Made by a program: the position numbers and the translations under genes | NCBI RefSeq assembly: GCF_003710865.1 | Contig: NZ_RHHO01000055.1 | Coordinates: 1-64,000, forward strand | Origin: Brevibacillus borstelensis | Lineage (GTDB): Bacteria; Bacillota; Bacilli; Brevibacillales; Brevibacillaceae | Direction: 5' to 3' | Length of the DNA stretch: 64,000 nucleotides | Notes under the pieces: model-generated | The model's input: the letters and a program-made list of their open reading frames with translations, nothing else | What the model was told of the DNA's origin: nothing | The model's database searches: none | Part shown: piece after piece, positions 31,488 to 39,499 of the stretch | Position numbering within the stretch: the first letter of the stretch is position 1 | Layout of the letters: each line of letters starts with the position of its first letter

Positions 31488-32231
31488 ATGGCGTATGGGC
31501 AAATGGCGGTTGTCTACGACAGGCTGATGACCGACTCCCCTTACGATCAGTGGCTCGATTGGGCAGAGGGTGTCTGGACCAGGAAAGGGAAGCCGCGTCA
31601 AGTCATTGACCTCGGCTGCGGGACCGGAAGCATCGCCATTCCCCTGGCAAAAAGAGGGTATCTGGTGACAGGAGTTGATCTGTCTGCTGACATGCTTGCA
31701 GTAGCGTACGACAAGATGAGGCGGGAGCAGGCCCAAGTCAAATGGGTCGAACAGGACATGCGCGAACTGGCATTGCCCAAGACAGACAGTGTCTTGTCCT
31801 TTTGCGACTCGCTCAGCTACTTGACGGAAGAAGAGGACGTGAAACGGACATTTTCTCTCGTCTTCGAGCATCTGCATCCAGGCGGGACCTTTTTGTTCGA
31901 CGTGCACAGTCCATACAAAATCCTGCACGGTTTTGGAGACCAGACCTTTACTCTGGCCGAAGAGGAAGTTTCGTACATTTGGCAATGTTTCTGCGATCCG
32001 CTGCGGCTCGAGGTAGCGCATGAACTGACCTTTTTTCTGCGGCAGGAAAACGGCTTGTACGAACGTATCGAGGAAGTGCATGAGCAGAGGGCGTATCAGC
32101 CATATGAGCTTGCTCGCTGGCTGATGGAGACCGGCTTTGTCGATGTGGAAATAACGGCCGATTTTAGCGGCCAGCCACCGCAAGAGACGAGTGAGCGTTT
32201 GTTTTTCTCGGCTTGCCGTCCGCGAGATTGA
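31488..32231 (+). CDS. yqeM: Class I SAM-dependent methyltransferase YqeM
   Basis: A 247-residue methyltransferase. Motif I is QVIDLGCGTGSIAIPLAKRGYLVTGVDLS (about 40-68), followed by MREL and DSVLSFCDSLSYL. In Bacillus this gene follows rsfS; its substrate is unknown. The ATG at 31488 is 5 nt after the rsfS stop, with GGAAGG-type site inside rsfS. The TGA overlaps the leuS -35 element, so leuS has its own promoter. Confidence 0.93.
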   Translation: MAYGQMAVVYDRLMTDSPYDQWLDWAEGVWTRKGKPRQVIDLGCGTGSIAIPLAKRGYLVTGVDLSADMLAVAYDKMRREQAQVKWVEQDMRELALPKTDSVLSFCDSLSYLTEEEDVKRTFSLVFEHLHPGGTFLFDVHSPYKILHGFGDQTFTLAEEEVSYIWQCFCDPLRLEVAHELTFFLRQENGLYERIEEVHEQRAYQPYELARWLMETGFVDVEITADFSGQPPQETSERLFFSACRPRD

Positions 32232-32257
32232 CAGCATTGGCATTGATTGTCTATAAT
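32228..32257 (+). promoter_or_regulatory. SigmaA promoter of leuS
   Basis: TTGACA (32228-32233) and TATAAT (32252-32257), both perfect, spaced by 18 nt. The transcript starts with the T-box leader. Confidence 0.8.
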
Positions 32258-32261
32258 CGAA

Positions 32262-32614
32262 AGTACAACCACAAACAAGGAATGCGTTGATGAGGAGTAG
32301 TACGAAAGTGAAACGGCAAAAGAGAGTTGACGGCAGGTGAAAGTCAACCCGTCCCTTTCCGAACTCGCCTCGAAGCACTCTGCCTGAAGACCGTCCAGTA
32401 GGAGCGGTTGCGTAAGGGGGAGCGTCTATCCACGATACGGATTTTTCAAGCGGGTGAGCTTATGATTGCAAGCATCAGGACTTCTGCTTTGTGTGAAGCA
32501 AAGCGATGATCGGTGTGCCGTCTGTTCACCAATGTGGGTGGTACCGCGGGAGCGTATATAATCCTCTCGTCCCTTTTCGTTTCGCGATTGGGGGCGGGAG
32601 GTTTTTATTTTTTA
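32262..32614 (+). promoter_or_regulatory. T-box leader of leuS (Leu-tRNA-sensing transcription attenuator)
   Basis: The leader ends in the T-box AATGTGGGTGGTACCGCGG (32531-32549), which pairs with an uncharged tRNA NCCA end. Before it is Stem I with the GAGGAGTAGTA K-turn/AG-bulge region and a distal loop. The likely specifier is CTC at 32364-32366 (context GAACTCGCC), a leucine codon that agrees with the downstream gene. After the T-box the competing terminator is CCTCTCGTCCC / GGGGGCGGGAGG followed by TTTTT (32563-32606). When tRNA-Leu is uncharged, the antiterminator forms and leuS is transcribed. No gene lies in 32232-32688. Confidence 0.93.
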
Positions 32615-32688
32615 TTGAAGTGGCCCTCTTCTTCTTAATGGGCGAAGCATCTGTTTGTTTTCATGAATCTACGATAGGAGTGCAAATC

Positions 32689-35106
32689 ATGGCTTACAAT
32701 CATCAGGAAATCGAAAAGAAATGGCAGACGTATTGGGAAGAGAATAAAACCTTTAAAACGCTGGATGATCCGAGCAAGAAGAAGTTTTATGCTCTCGACA
32801 TGTTCCCGTATCCATCCGGAGCAGGCCTTCACGTAGGACACCCGGAAGGCTATACCGCGACGGATATTTTGTCCCGGATGAAACGGATGCAAGGCTACAA
32901 TGTCCTGCACCCGATGGGATGGGATGCGTTCGGGCTGCCTGCTGAGCAATATGCGCTGGACACGGGCAACGACCCGGCAGAGTTTACGGAGCGCAACATC
33001 GATACGTTCCGCCGTCAAATTAAATCTCTTGGTTTTTCTTACGATTGGGACCGTGAAATCAATACAACCGATCCTGCTTATTACAAATGGACACAGTGGA
33101 TTTTTACCAAGCTGTATGAGCATGGCCTGGCGTATATCGACGAAGTTGCCGTGAACTGGTGCCCAGCATTGGGAACAGTTCTGGCCAACGAAGAGGTAAT
33201 TGACGGGAAAAGTGAGCGCGGAGGACATCCGGTAGAACGCCGTCCGATGAAACAGTGGGTACTGAAAATCACCAAGTATGCTGATCGTCTGCTGGAAGAT
33301 TTGGAGGAGCTTGATTGGCCGGAAAGCATCAAAGAAATGCAGCGCAACTGGATTGGCCGCTCTGAAGGCGCTGAGGTTGTCTTTTCCGTTGACGGCCACG
33401 ACGAGACCTTCACTGTCTTCACGACCCGCCCGGACACTTTGTACGGCGCTACCTTCGCAGTGCTTGCTCCGGAGCACAAGCTGGTGGAGAAAATTACAAC
33501 ACCGGAACAAAAGCAGGCAGTTGAAGACTACCTGGAGCAAGCCAAACGGAAAAGCGATTTGGAGCGTACAGACCTGGCCAAGGAAAAAACGGGCGTGTTT
33601 ACAGGTGCGTACGCAATCAATCCGGTAAATGGAGAAAAACTGCCGATCTGGATTGCCGACTACGTCCTGATCAGTTACGGTACCGGTTCTGTAATGGCTG
33701 TTCCCGCTCACGATGAGCGCGACTATGAATTTGCGCAAGCATACAATCTGCCGATCAAGGAAGTAATCCGCGGCGGAGATGTATCCAAGCAAGCGTATAC
33801 GGGCGATGGGGAGCACATCAACTCCGGCTTCCTGGATGGATTGAACAAGGAACAGGCAATCAGTAAAATGATTGAATGGCTGGAGGAGAACAACAAAGGA
33901 AAACGAAAAGTAACCTTCCGCCTGCGCGATTGGCTGTTTAGCCGCCAGCGTTATTGGGGAGAGCCGATTCCGATCATCCACCTGGAGGACGGAACGATGA
34001 AGGTAGTGCCGGAAGCAGAGCTGCCGGTCGTCCTGCCGAAGACGAAGGAAATCAAGCCTTCCGGAACAGGCGAGTCGCCGCTGGCCAACATCAGCGAGTG
34101 GGTGAACATCGTCGATCCGGAAACGGGGATGAAAGCCCGTCGGGAAACCAATACGATGCCACAGTGGGCAGGTAGCTGCTGGTACTTCCTGCGCTTTATC
34201 GACCCACACAACGACAAGGCATTTGCCGATCCGGAAAAGCTGAAGGAATGGCTCCCGATCGACATTTACATCGGCGGTGCGGAACACGCGGTTCTTCATC
34301 TGCTGTATGCTCGTTTCTGGCACAAATTCCTCTACGATATCGGCGTTGTACCGACGAAGGAGCCGTTCCAGAAGCTGTTCAACCAGGGCATGATTTTGGG
34401 TGAAAACAACGAGAAGATGAGCAAATCCAAAGGCAATGTCGTCAACCCGGACGAAATCGTTCACAGCCACGGTGCCGACACATTGCGCCTGTACGAAATG
34501 TTCATGGGTCCGCTCGACGCCTCTATCGCTTGGTCGACAAAAGGGCTCGACGGCGCACGCCGCTTCCTTGACCGCGTCTGGAGATTGTACGTAGATGACA
34601 ATGGCGCGTTGAACACGAAAATCTCTCCAAAGGCTGACCTGCAACCGCTTGAGCGGGTGTATCATCAGACTGTGAAAAAAGTGACGGAGGATTACGAGAA
34701 CCTTCGTTTCAATACCGGTATTTCGCAGCTAATGGTCTTCATCAATGAAGCGTACCGCGCTGAAGCTCTGCCAAAAACCTACATGGAAGGCTTCGTGAAG
34801 ATGTTGGCTCCGATTGCTCCTCACATTTGTGAAGAGCTGTGGGAAAAACTGGGCCACAAGGAAACACTGTCCTACGAGCCATGGCCAGAATATGATGAGT
34901 CCAAGCTGGTAGAGGATGAAGTGGAGATCGTCCTGCAAATTAACGGTAAAAACCGGGAAAAACTGCTCATTCCAGCTGATGCGACCAAAGAGCAAATGGA
35001 AGAAATGGCTGGAAACAATGAGACGATCAAAGAGCTGATCGAAGGCAAGACAATCGTCAAAGTAATTGCAGTACCAGGAAAACTGGTAAATATCGTCGTT
35101 CGTTAA
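32689..35106 (+). CDS. leuS: Leucyl-tRNA synthetase
   Basis: An 805-residue class I aminoacyl-tRNA synthetase. It has the signature [14 protein letters not shown] (HIGH as HVGH), the editing domain (about 225-420, with [13 protein letters not shown]), the KMSKS motif in [15 protein letters not shown] and the C-terminal [17 protein letters not shown] domain that contacts tRNA. It charges tRNA-Leu and edits misactivated amino acids. ATG 32689 follows ATAGGAG by 9 nt. Long upstream in-frame codons lie within the T-box leader and are not used. A terminator follows. Confidence 0.98.
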   Translation: MAYNHQEIEKKWQTYWEENKTFKTLDDPSKKKFYALDMFPYPSGAGLHVGHPEGYTATDILSRMKRMQGYNVLHPMGWDAFGLPAEQYALDTGNDPAEFTERNIDTFRRQIKSLGFSYDWDREINTTDPAYYKWTQWIFTKLYEHGLAYIDEVAVNWCPALGTVLANEEVIDGKSERGGHPVERRPMKQWVLKITKYADRLLEDLEELDWPESIKEMQRNWIGRSEGAEVVFSVDGHDETFTVFTTRPDTLYGATFAVLAPEHKLVEKITTPEQKQAVEDYLEQAKRKSDLERTDLAKEKTGVFTGAYAINPVNGEKLPIWIADYVLISYGTGSVMAVPAHDERDYEFAQAYNLPIKEVIRGGDVSKQAYTGDGEHINSGFLDGLNKEQAISKMIEWLEENNKGKRKVTFRLRDWLFSRQRYWGEPIPIIHLEDGTMKVVPEAELPVVLPKTKEIKPSGTGESPLANISEWVNIVDPETGMKARRETNTMPQWAGSCWYFLRFIDPHNDKAFADPEKLKEWLPIDIYIGGAEHAVLHLLYARFWHKFLYDIGVVPTKEPFQKLFNQGMILGENNEKMSKSKGNVVNPDEIVHSHGADTLRLYEMFMGPLDASIAWSTKGLDGARRFLDRVWRLYVDDNGALNTKISPKADLQPLERVYHQTVKKVTEDYENLRFNTGISQLMVFINEAYRAEALPKTYMEGFVKMLAPIAPHICEELWEKLGHKETLSYEPWPEYDESKLVEDEVEIVLQINGKNREKLLIPADATKEQMEEMAGNNETIKELIEGKTIVKVIAVPGKLVNIVVR

Positions 35107-35122
35107 GAAAGTGCCAAGGAAG

Positions 35123-35158
35123 AGGAACGGAGCCATTCAAAAGGCTTCGTTCCTTTTT
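35123..35158 (+). terminator. Terminator of leuS
   Basis: GGAACGGAGCC and GGCTTCGTTCC arms with an 8-nt loop, followed by TTTTTC. Confidence 0.85.
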
Positions 35159-35165
35159 CTATGCT

Positions 35166-36026
35166 TCAAGACGAAGGGAGGCCGTTGCCATTGGCTGGCG
35201 GTACTGTTCGCAACTGGATTTTCACCATTTCCACGTCTTCTGCAAATTTGGAATGGGTGCGTCGGAATACCTCGCGAAAAACGCCGGGAATGCCGTTCTG
35301 AAGGGCTATAAGACCTTCGCCTGTAATCCCTCCGGGTACACAAACACGCTTTTCGAGAGCCTGGAAGGAGAACATCTCCTTTTTAAACAACTCCCCCATT
35401 CCAATGATCATTTGCATGGCCAAATGGGAGGCAGCTTCTTCCGAAATGCCGGTCTCTTCCATAGCGTCATTAATCATATGGCGAAGAATGTAGCTGACAA
35501 AAGCCGGGCCGCAGCTGGTAATATCGGAGGCCACCCGCAAAAATGGCTCTGGCACCTCTACCGGTTGACTGATGCTAGAAAAGAGATGAAGGATCTTGTC
35601 ACGCCACTCGGGGGTAATGCGCATGCCGAATTCGCATAAACTGACGCCGCTGCCTGCGGCATTGGTAATGCTGGGGACCACTCTGGCAACCGGGCAGGGA
35701 ACGAGCGACTCCAAATGCTCCAATGAAACAGGGCTCGTGATGGTGATTAAAAGATGATCCGAAGTCAACCAATCGCGGAGTTCAACAAGGACCTTGCTGT
35801 ATTCAGACGGCTTGATGCACAGCAGCAGCACGGCGGCTTCCTTTGCCACTTGGGCATTGCTCGTGGCGACGACCAGACCGGGGTGACGGTCGGCAATTTT
35901 TTCTGCTTTGGCGACCGTCCGGTTGTAAGCGATAAATTGGCTGGGAGACAAGGCTTTGGCCGCAATCAGGGCATCGATCAATAGACTGCCCATGCTGCCC
36001 GTTCCAACAACGCCGATCCTTTCCAT
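35166..36026 (-). CDS. comER: ComER, pyrroline-5-carboxylate reductase-like protein
   Basis: A 286-residue protein of the ProC family with the N-terminal NAD(P) motif GVVGTGSMGSLLIDAL and the C-terminal domain VCVPGGITGEGLIALQNG (ProC has a GGTT/GGxT signature here). ComER is encoded next to comEA in Bacillus and affects sporulation and competence regulation; its enzyme reaction is unproven. Here it is 67 nt downstream of comEA on the same strand, whereas in B. subtilis comER is divergent from comEA. Confidence 0.88.
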   Translation of the reverse strand: MERIGVVGTGSMGSLLIDALIAAKALSPSQFIAYNRTVAKAEKIADRHPGLVVATSNAQVAKEAAVLLLCIKPSEYSKVLVELRDWLTSDHLLITITSPVSLEHLESLVPCPVARVVPSITNAAGSGVSLCEFGMRITPEWRDKILHLFSSISQPVEVPEPFLRVASDITSCGPAFVSYILRHMINDAMEETGISEEAASHLAMQMIIGMGELFKKEMFSFQALEKRVCVPGGITGEGLIALQNGIPGVFREVFRRTHSKFAEDVEMVKIQLRTVPPANGNGLPSS

Positions 36027-36093
36027 AGGAATTTCCTCCCTCTACTCATTCTCCCCCCATTCTATGAGATGACGAGCCCGTTCATGCTCCTTC

Positions 36094-37011
36094 TTACTGG
36101 ATGCGGATCTGATCCTTCATCCGCTCGTAGATTTTCGCCCCGATCCCGCTGATTTGCTTGAGCTCATCCGGAGAGCGGAATCCTCCCTTTTTTGTTCTGT
36201 ATTCCAAAATGGCCTTTGCGCGAGATTCACCGACACCTGGCAGCGTCATCAATTCCTCCAGGGTGGCCGTATTCACATTGACCCCCTTGCCGGCGGCGGA
36301 AGGAGAGGCGCTTCCGGAGCCTGAGCCCGAAGCGGAAGCGGAGGCAGAGGGGGAGACGGCGGAAGCCACATCTTGTTGTGAACAAGCAGAGGCGGCTCCT
36401 TTTACAGGAATGAGAATGGCGCTTCCGTCAGTCAATTTTTCCGCAAGATTGATTCGTTCCACGTCTCCGTCGGGAAGTGTTCCTCCTGCTTTTTCGATCG
36501 CGTCCGCCACTCTTGCTCCCGGCTCCAAAGCATAAAGCCCGGGGTGCTTTACTTTTCCTTTGACATCTACATAGAGGAGAGGAGGGGAAGCGCCAGTCCT
36601 CCCGCTGCCGTTGGAGGAAGCACTGGCTGAAGGAGCACTGCCAGAAGAAGCACTGCCAGAAGAAGCACCGCCAGAAGAAACGCTCCCTGAAGAGGTGCCG
36701 CCTAAAGAGACACCTTCTGACGAAGCACCAGCACCCGATAACGCCGTGTATGGACTGCCTGCCCGGTGCACCCCCATTTCTGATACAACTCCGCCTTGCT
36801 GTTGGGGATTGGAGACGGCAGCAGGCAGTAACGACTCGGATGAAGCAAGCGTTATATCCGATTCGTTGGCCGACGCCACCTCCTGAAACGGACTGCCCGC
36901 GTGCACCGTATTTTGTTGTGCTCTGTAGATCCAAAAACTTACTCCTGCAAAGACAACCGCGAGACTTATGAGTATGTACCGGCGATAGCGCTCCCACAAG
37001 TCATACAGCAT
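36094..37011 (-). CDS. comEA: ComEA, DNA-binding competence receptor with a long repetitive linker
   Basis: A 305-residue membrane-anchored DNA receptor. It has an N-terminal transmembrane helix (ILISLAVVFAGVSFWIY), a Ser/Gly/Ala-rich segment (about 95-135) built from copies of SSGSA/SSGGA, an SLBB-type domain (VDVKGKVKHPGLYALEPGARVADAIEKAGG), a second Ser/Ala linker, and a helix-hairpin-helix pair at the end (VNVNTATLEELMTLPGVGESRAKAILEYR). ComEA binds transforming DNA at the cell surface and hands it to ComEC. It is about 100 residues longer than B. subtilis ComEA because of the linkers. ATG 37009-37011 follows GGAGGTG by 6 nt. Confidence 0.93.
   Translation of the reverse strand: MLYDLWERYRRYILISLAVVFAGVSFWIYRAQQNTVHAGSPFQEVASANESDITLASSESLLPAAVSNPQQQGGVVSEMGVHRAGSPYTALSGAGASSEGVSLGGTSSGSVSSGGASSGSASSGSAPSASASSNGSGRTGASPPLLYVDVKGKVKHPGLYALEPGARVADAIEKAGGTLPDGDVERINLAEKLTDGSAILIPVKGAASACSQQDVASAVSPSASASASGSGSGSASPSAAGKGVNVNTATLEELMTLPGVGESRAKAILEYRTKKGGFRSPDELKQISGIGAKIYERMKDQIRIQ
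36612..36702 (-). repeat. 15-bp coding minisatellite in comEA
   Basis: About four to five imperfect copies of GCACTGCCAGAAGAA (top strand) encode the S-G-S-A-S type repeats of the ComEA linker. The copies differ at one to three bases. Slippage could change linker length without a frameshift because the unit is 15 bp. Confidence 0.65.
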
Positions 37012-37030
37012 GTAAACACCTCCGTGATAT

Positions 37031-37056
37031 GCAGGCATATTTGATGGACTGCCTGC
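37031..37056. promoter_or_regulatory. Inverted repeat in the comEA leader
   Basis: GCAGGCA (37031-37037) and TGCCTGC (37050-37056) flank a 12-nt loop, about 20 nt upstream of the comEA start. It could be an operator or a 5' UTR hairpin. A third GGCA follows at 37063. Confidence 0.35.
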
Positions 37057-37100
37057 ATCTACAGGCATCCTACGAAATGACAGCGGGAGTACGCAAATTT

Positions 37101-37200
37101 TTCGAAAAATGCAGCCAGTATCGGAAAAATGAAGCGAGTATCGGAAAATTGGAGCGATTATAGGAAAAATGCTGCGAGTATAGGAAAGCTAAGGGAGAAT
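37101..37200. repeat. Tandem repeat with exact 20-bp period between comEA and asnB
   Basis: Five consecutive units start at 37101, 37121, 37141, 37161 and 37181. The consensus is TCGGAAAAATGCAGCGAGTA; the first four share 15 or more positions and the fifth is decayed. A related partial copy (GCGGGAGTA) lies at 37083-37091. The 20-bp spacing is close to two helical turns. No gene lies in 37012-37334, and the rest of the interval holds only the asnB terminator. Confidence 0.8.
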
Positions 37201-37207
37201 TCCCGGG

Positions 37208-37247
37208 AAAAAGAAAAAGGCCCGCCCGTCATACGACGAGCGAAGCC
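37208..37247 (-). terminator. Terminator of asnB
   Basis: On the minus strand GGCTTCGCTCGTC pairs with GACGGGCGGGCC over a 4-nt loop, followed by TTTTTCTTTTT. It lies about 90 nt past the asnB stop. Confidence 0.85.
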
Positions 37248-37334
37248 TGTAATGATTTTGAATACGCTGCGACTGCAGCAGCGAAAGCGGGTGTTACTTG
37301 CAAGCCTTTCGCTTAGCCAATCCTCCTCAGTCTG

Positions 37335-39260
37335 TTAGCCGATCCTCTCCAGAGAGTCCTTTTTTCGGCGAATCTCCACACTCGGACTGACGTAAGGGCC
37401 AAACTGATGCTTTTGCTCAATAAAGATCTGATGCCACAGCATGAAGATCAGGATGGTCCAGATTTTTCGGCTGTAGTCGGCATGGCCCTCGCGATGTTCA
37501 TCGAGCATATAGAGAACGTACGCCTTGTTGATCAGATGATCTACCTTGGACTCAAAAATAAGCTCCTTGGCCCATTTGTAGAATTCATTTTTCAGCCAGT
37601 GACGGGTAGGGACTGGGAAGCCCAGCTTCTTCCTCGTCTTGATTTCCGGAGGCAGGAAGTCTTTCATGGCTTCGCGAAGAACATGCTTCGTCGTGCCGTT
37701 GGCAATTTTGTATTTGGTCGGGATGGTAGCCGCAAATTCAAATACTTTTGTATCGATGAAAGGCACGCGCAGCTCCAATGAGTTGGCCATTGTCATCTTG
37801 TCTGCCTTCATCAAAATGTTGCCGCGCAGCCAGGTATGGATGTCCAGATACTGCATCTTGGTCACATCGTCAAGTGATTGCGTACGCTTGTAAATTTCCT
37901 CCGTGACCGACCATGGGGTCCGATATGACTCCGAGTGCAGGATATCCTGTGTGACCACGCGTTCCTTCATTTCTTCACTGAAGATCAGGGCATTTCCAAA
38001 AAAGCGTTCTTCTACCGTTTTTGAGCCGCGGATCAGGAAGTTTTTCCCTTTCACCTGATCAGGCAGTTTCTCTGCCAAAAAACGGACGGAGCTTCTCATC
38101 CAGTCGGGCATATGAGAGAACATGCGCAGGGAATGTGGCTCCCGGTAGATGTTGTAACCCCCGAAAAACTCGTCTGCCCCTTCGCCGGAGAGAACGACTG
38201 TCACGTGTTCGCTGGCCATTTGAGCTACGAAATAAAGCAGGATCGCCGAAGGATCGGCTACGGGCTCATCCTGATGCCAGACGAGTCTGGGCAACTCGTC
38301 CATGTAACGCTGGGCGTTTACCACCAGCTCGTGGTGTTCGGTTCCCAAAAATTGTGCGGTCCTGCGGGCGTAGTCCAGCTCGCTGTATCCAGGGATGTCG
38401 GAACCGACAGAAAAGGTTTTGACATCCTCGAAAGTCCGCAGCATGGCGACGATACTGCTGGAATCCACTCCGCTGGACAAAAACGCGCCGCGGGGTACTT
38501 CACTGATCCGGTGTTTGTCAACAGACTCCAGCATGATGCTGCGGGTGCCTTCGACAAAGTAAGAAAAAGGCTTGCTCTCATCTGGCTTGAATTCCACGTC
38601 CCAATAACGTTCCAACTGAATCCGGTCGTTCTGGATGATGAAGAAATGAGCAGGCGGGATGCGGTAGATGCCCTGGTACATCGTTTCCGGGTCAGGTACG
38701 TATTGGAATGTCAAATAATGGTAAAAGCCGGTTGGATTTACTTCTCTTTTGACACCGGGGAGCTCCAACAGACTTTTGATTTCACTTGCAACAGCAATCG
38801 AATCCTCTGTCTCAACATAATAGAGAGGCTTGATCCCGAATTGATCGCGCGCTCCGAACAGGCGTTTATTGCGTGAATCATAAATCGTGAAGCCAAACAT
38901 GCCCCGCAAATGCTTGGGCGCGTCGGTTCCGACTTCCTCGTACAGATGCAGGATCGTTTCGATGTCGGAATCCGTATGGAATACGTGACCGCACTCCTTC
39001 AACCATTGCTGCAATTCTTTGTAGTTGTAGATTTCGCCGTTGCCGATGATCCAAATGTCTCGTGTTTCGTTAAACAGCGGCTGATGGCCGCCTTCCACGT
39101 CAATGATGCTTAAACGACGAAAGCCCAGTGCGATGTTGTCTTCCAGATGAAAACCGTCATCGTCTGGACCGCGGTGCAGGATAACACGGGTCATGGCGCC
39201 AATCGTCTCTTGCAGGACGGGCGCTTGCCGCTTGTTGTAGAGTGATACGATTCCACACAT
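37335..39260 (-). CDS. asnB: Asparagine synthase (glutamine-hydrolysing)
   Basis: A 641-residue enzyme that makes asparagine from aspartate, glutamine and ATP. It starts MCGIVSLYNKR, so Cys2 is the amidotransferase nucleophile after Met removal. The glutaminase domain (1-210) has RGPDDDGFH and GNGEIYNY. The synthase domain carries the PP-loop AFLSSGVDSSSIVAML (about 250) and SGEGADEFFGGY. The length matches Bacillus AsnB/AsnO. It is preceded by a short leader, and its terminator lies downstream. Its position between comEA and comEC is unusual. Confidence 0.96.
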   Translation of the reverse strand: MCGIVSLYNKRQAPVLQETIGAMTRVILHRGPDDDGFHLEDNIALGFRRLSIIDVEGGHQPLFNETRDIWIIGNGEIYNYKELQQWLKECGHVFHTDSDIETILHLYEEVGTDAPKHLRGMFGFTIYDSRNKRLFGARDQFGIKPLYYVETEDSIAVASEIKSLLELPGVKREVNPTGFYHYLTFQYVPDPETMYQGIYRIPPAHFFIIQNDRIQLERYWDVEFKPDESKPFSYFVEGTRSIMLESVDKHRISEVPRGAFLSSGVDSSSIVAMLRTFEDVKTFSVGSDIPGYSELDYARRTAQFLGTEHHELVVNAQRYMDELPRLVWHQDEPVADPSAILLYFVAQMASEHVTVVLSGEGADEFFGGYNIYREPHSLRMFSHMPDWMRSSVRFLAEKLPDQVKGKNFLIRGSKTVEERFFGNALIFSEEMKERVVTQDILHSESYRTPWSVTEEIYKRTQSLDDVTKMQYLDIHTWLRGNILMKADKMTMANSLELRVPFIDTKVFEFAATIPTKYKIANGTTKHVLREAMKDFLPPEIKTRKKLGFPVPTRHWLKNEFYKWAKELIFESKVDHLINKAYVLYMLDEHREGHADYSRKIWTILIFMLWHQIFIEQKHQFGPYVSPSVEIRRKKDSLERIG

Positions 39261-39403
39261 ATGAAATGACTCTTCCTCTCACTCAGATTGCTCTAGCTAA
39301 CTCTATCACGGATTGACGGTCAAAGCAATCTTTCCAATTGCCCAAGAAGCTGTGCCAGCCGTGGCAACAGACGCTTTTCTATGAAAGGAAGGGCGACAGT
39401 CAG

Positions 39404-39441
39404 GCAGCTTTTGCCCTCACAAAAAGCAGGGTCTTTTTTTT
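39404..39441 (+). terminator. Weak terminator-like hairpin upstream of comEC
   Basis: GCCCT and AGGGT arms with a short loop are followed by CTTTTTTTT. No gene precedes it on the + strand, so it may be a leader attenuator or a remnant. The asnB-comEC gap (39261-39499) is otherwise empty. Confidence 0.3.
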
Positions 39442-39499
39442 GTCCCGGAGAAGCGGTGTACACTGGTTGCTCCGATGCTTGATCCGGGAGGGGGATATC

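Noticed and set aside
32635..34665. A 676-residue minus-strand frame inside leuS
   Set aside because: Antisense shadow of leuS with no domain and no start context.
37101..37200. Possible CRISPR array
   Set aside because: Units are contiguous 20-bp copies without unique spacers, and no cas genes are present.
37129..37338. A 69-residue plus-strand frame inside the 20-bp repeat region
   Set aside because: The frame arises from the repeat units and passes through the asnB terminator; no ribosome site.
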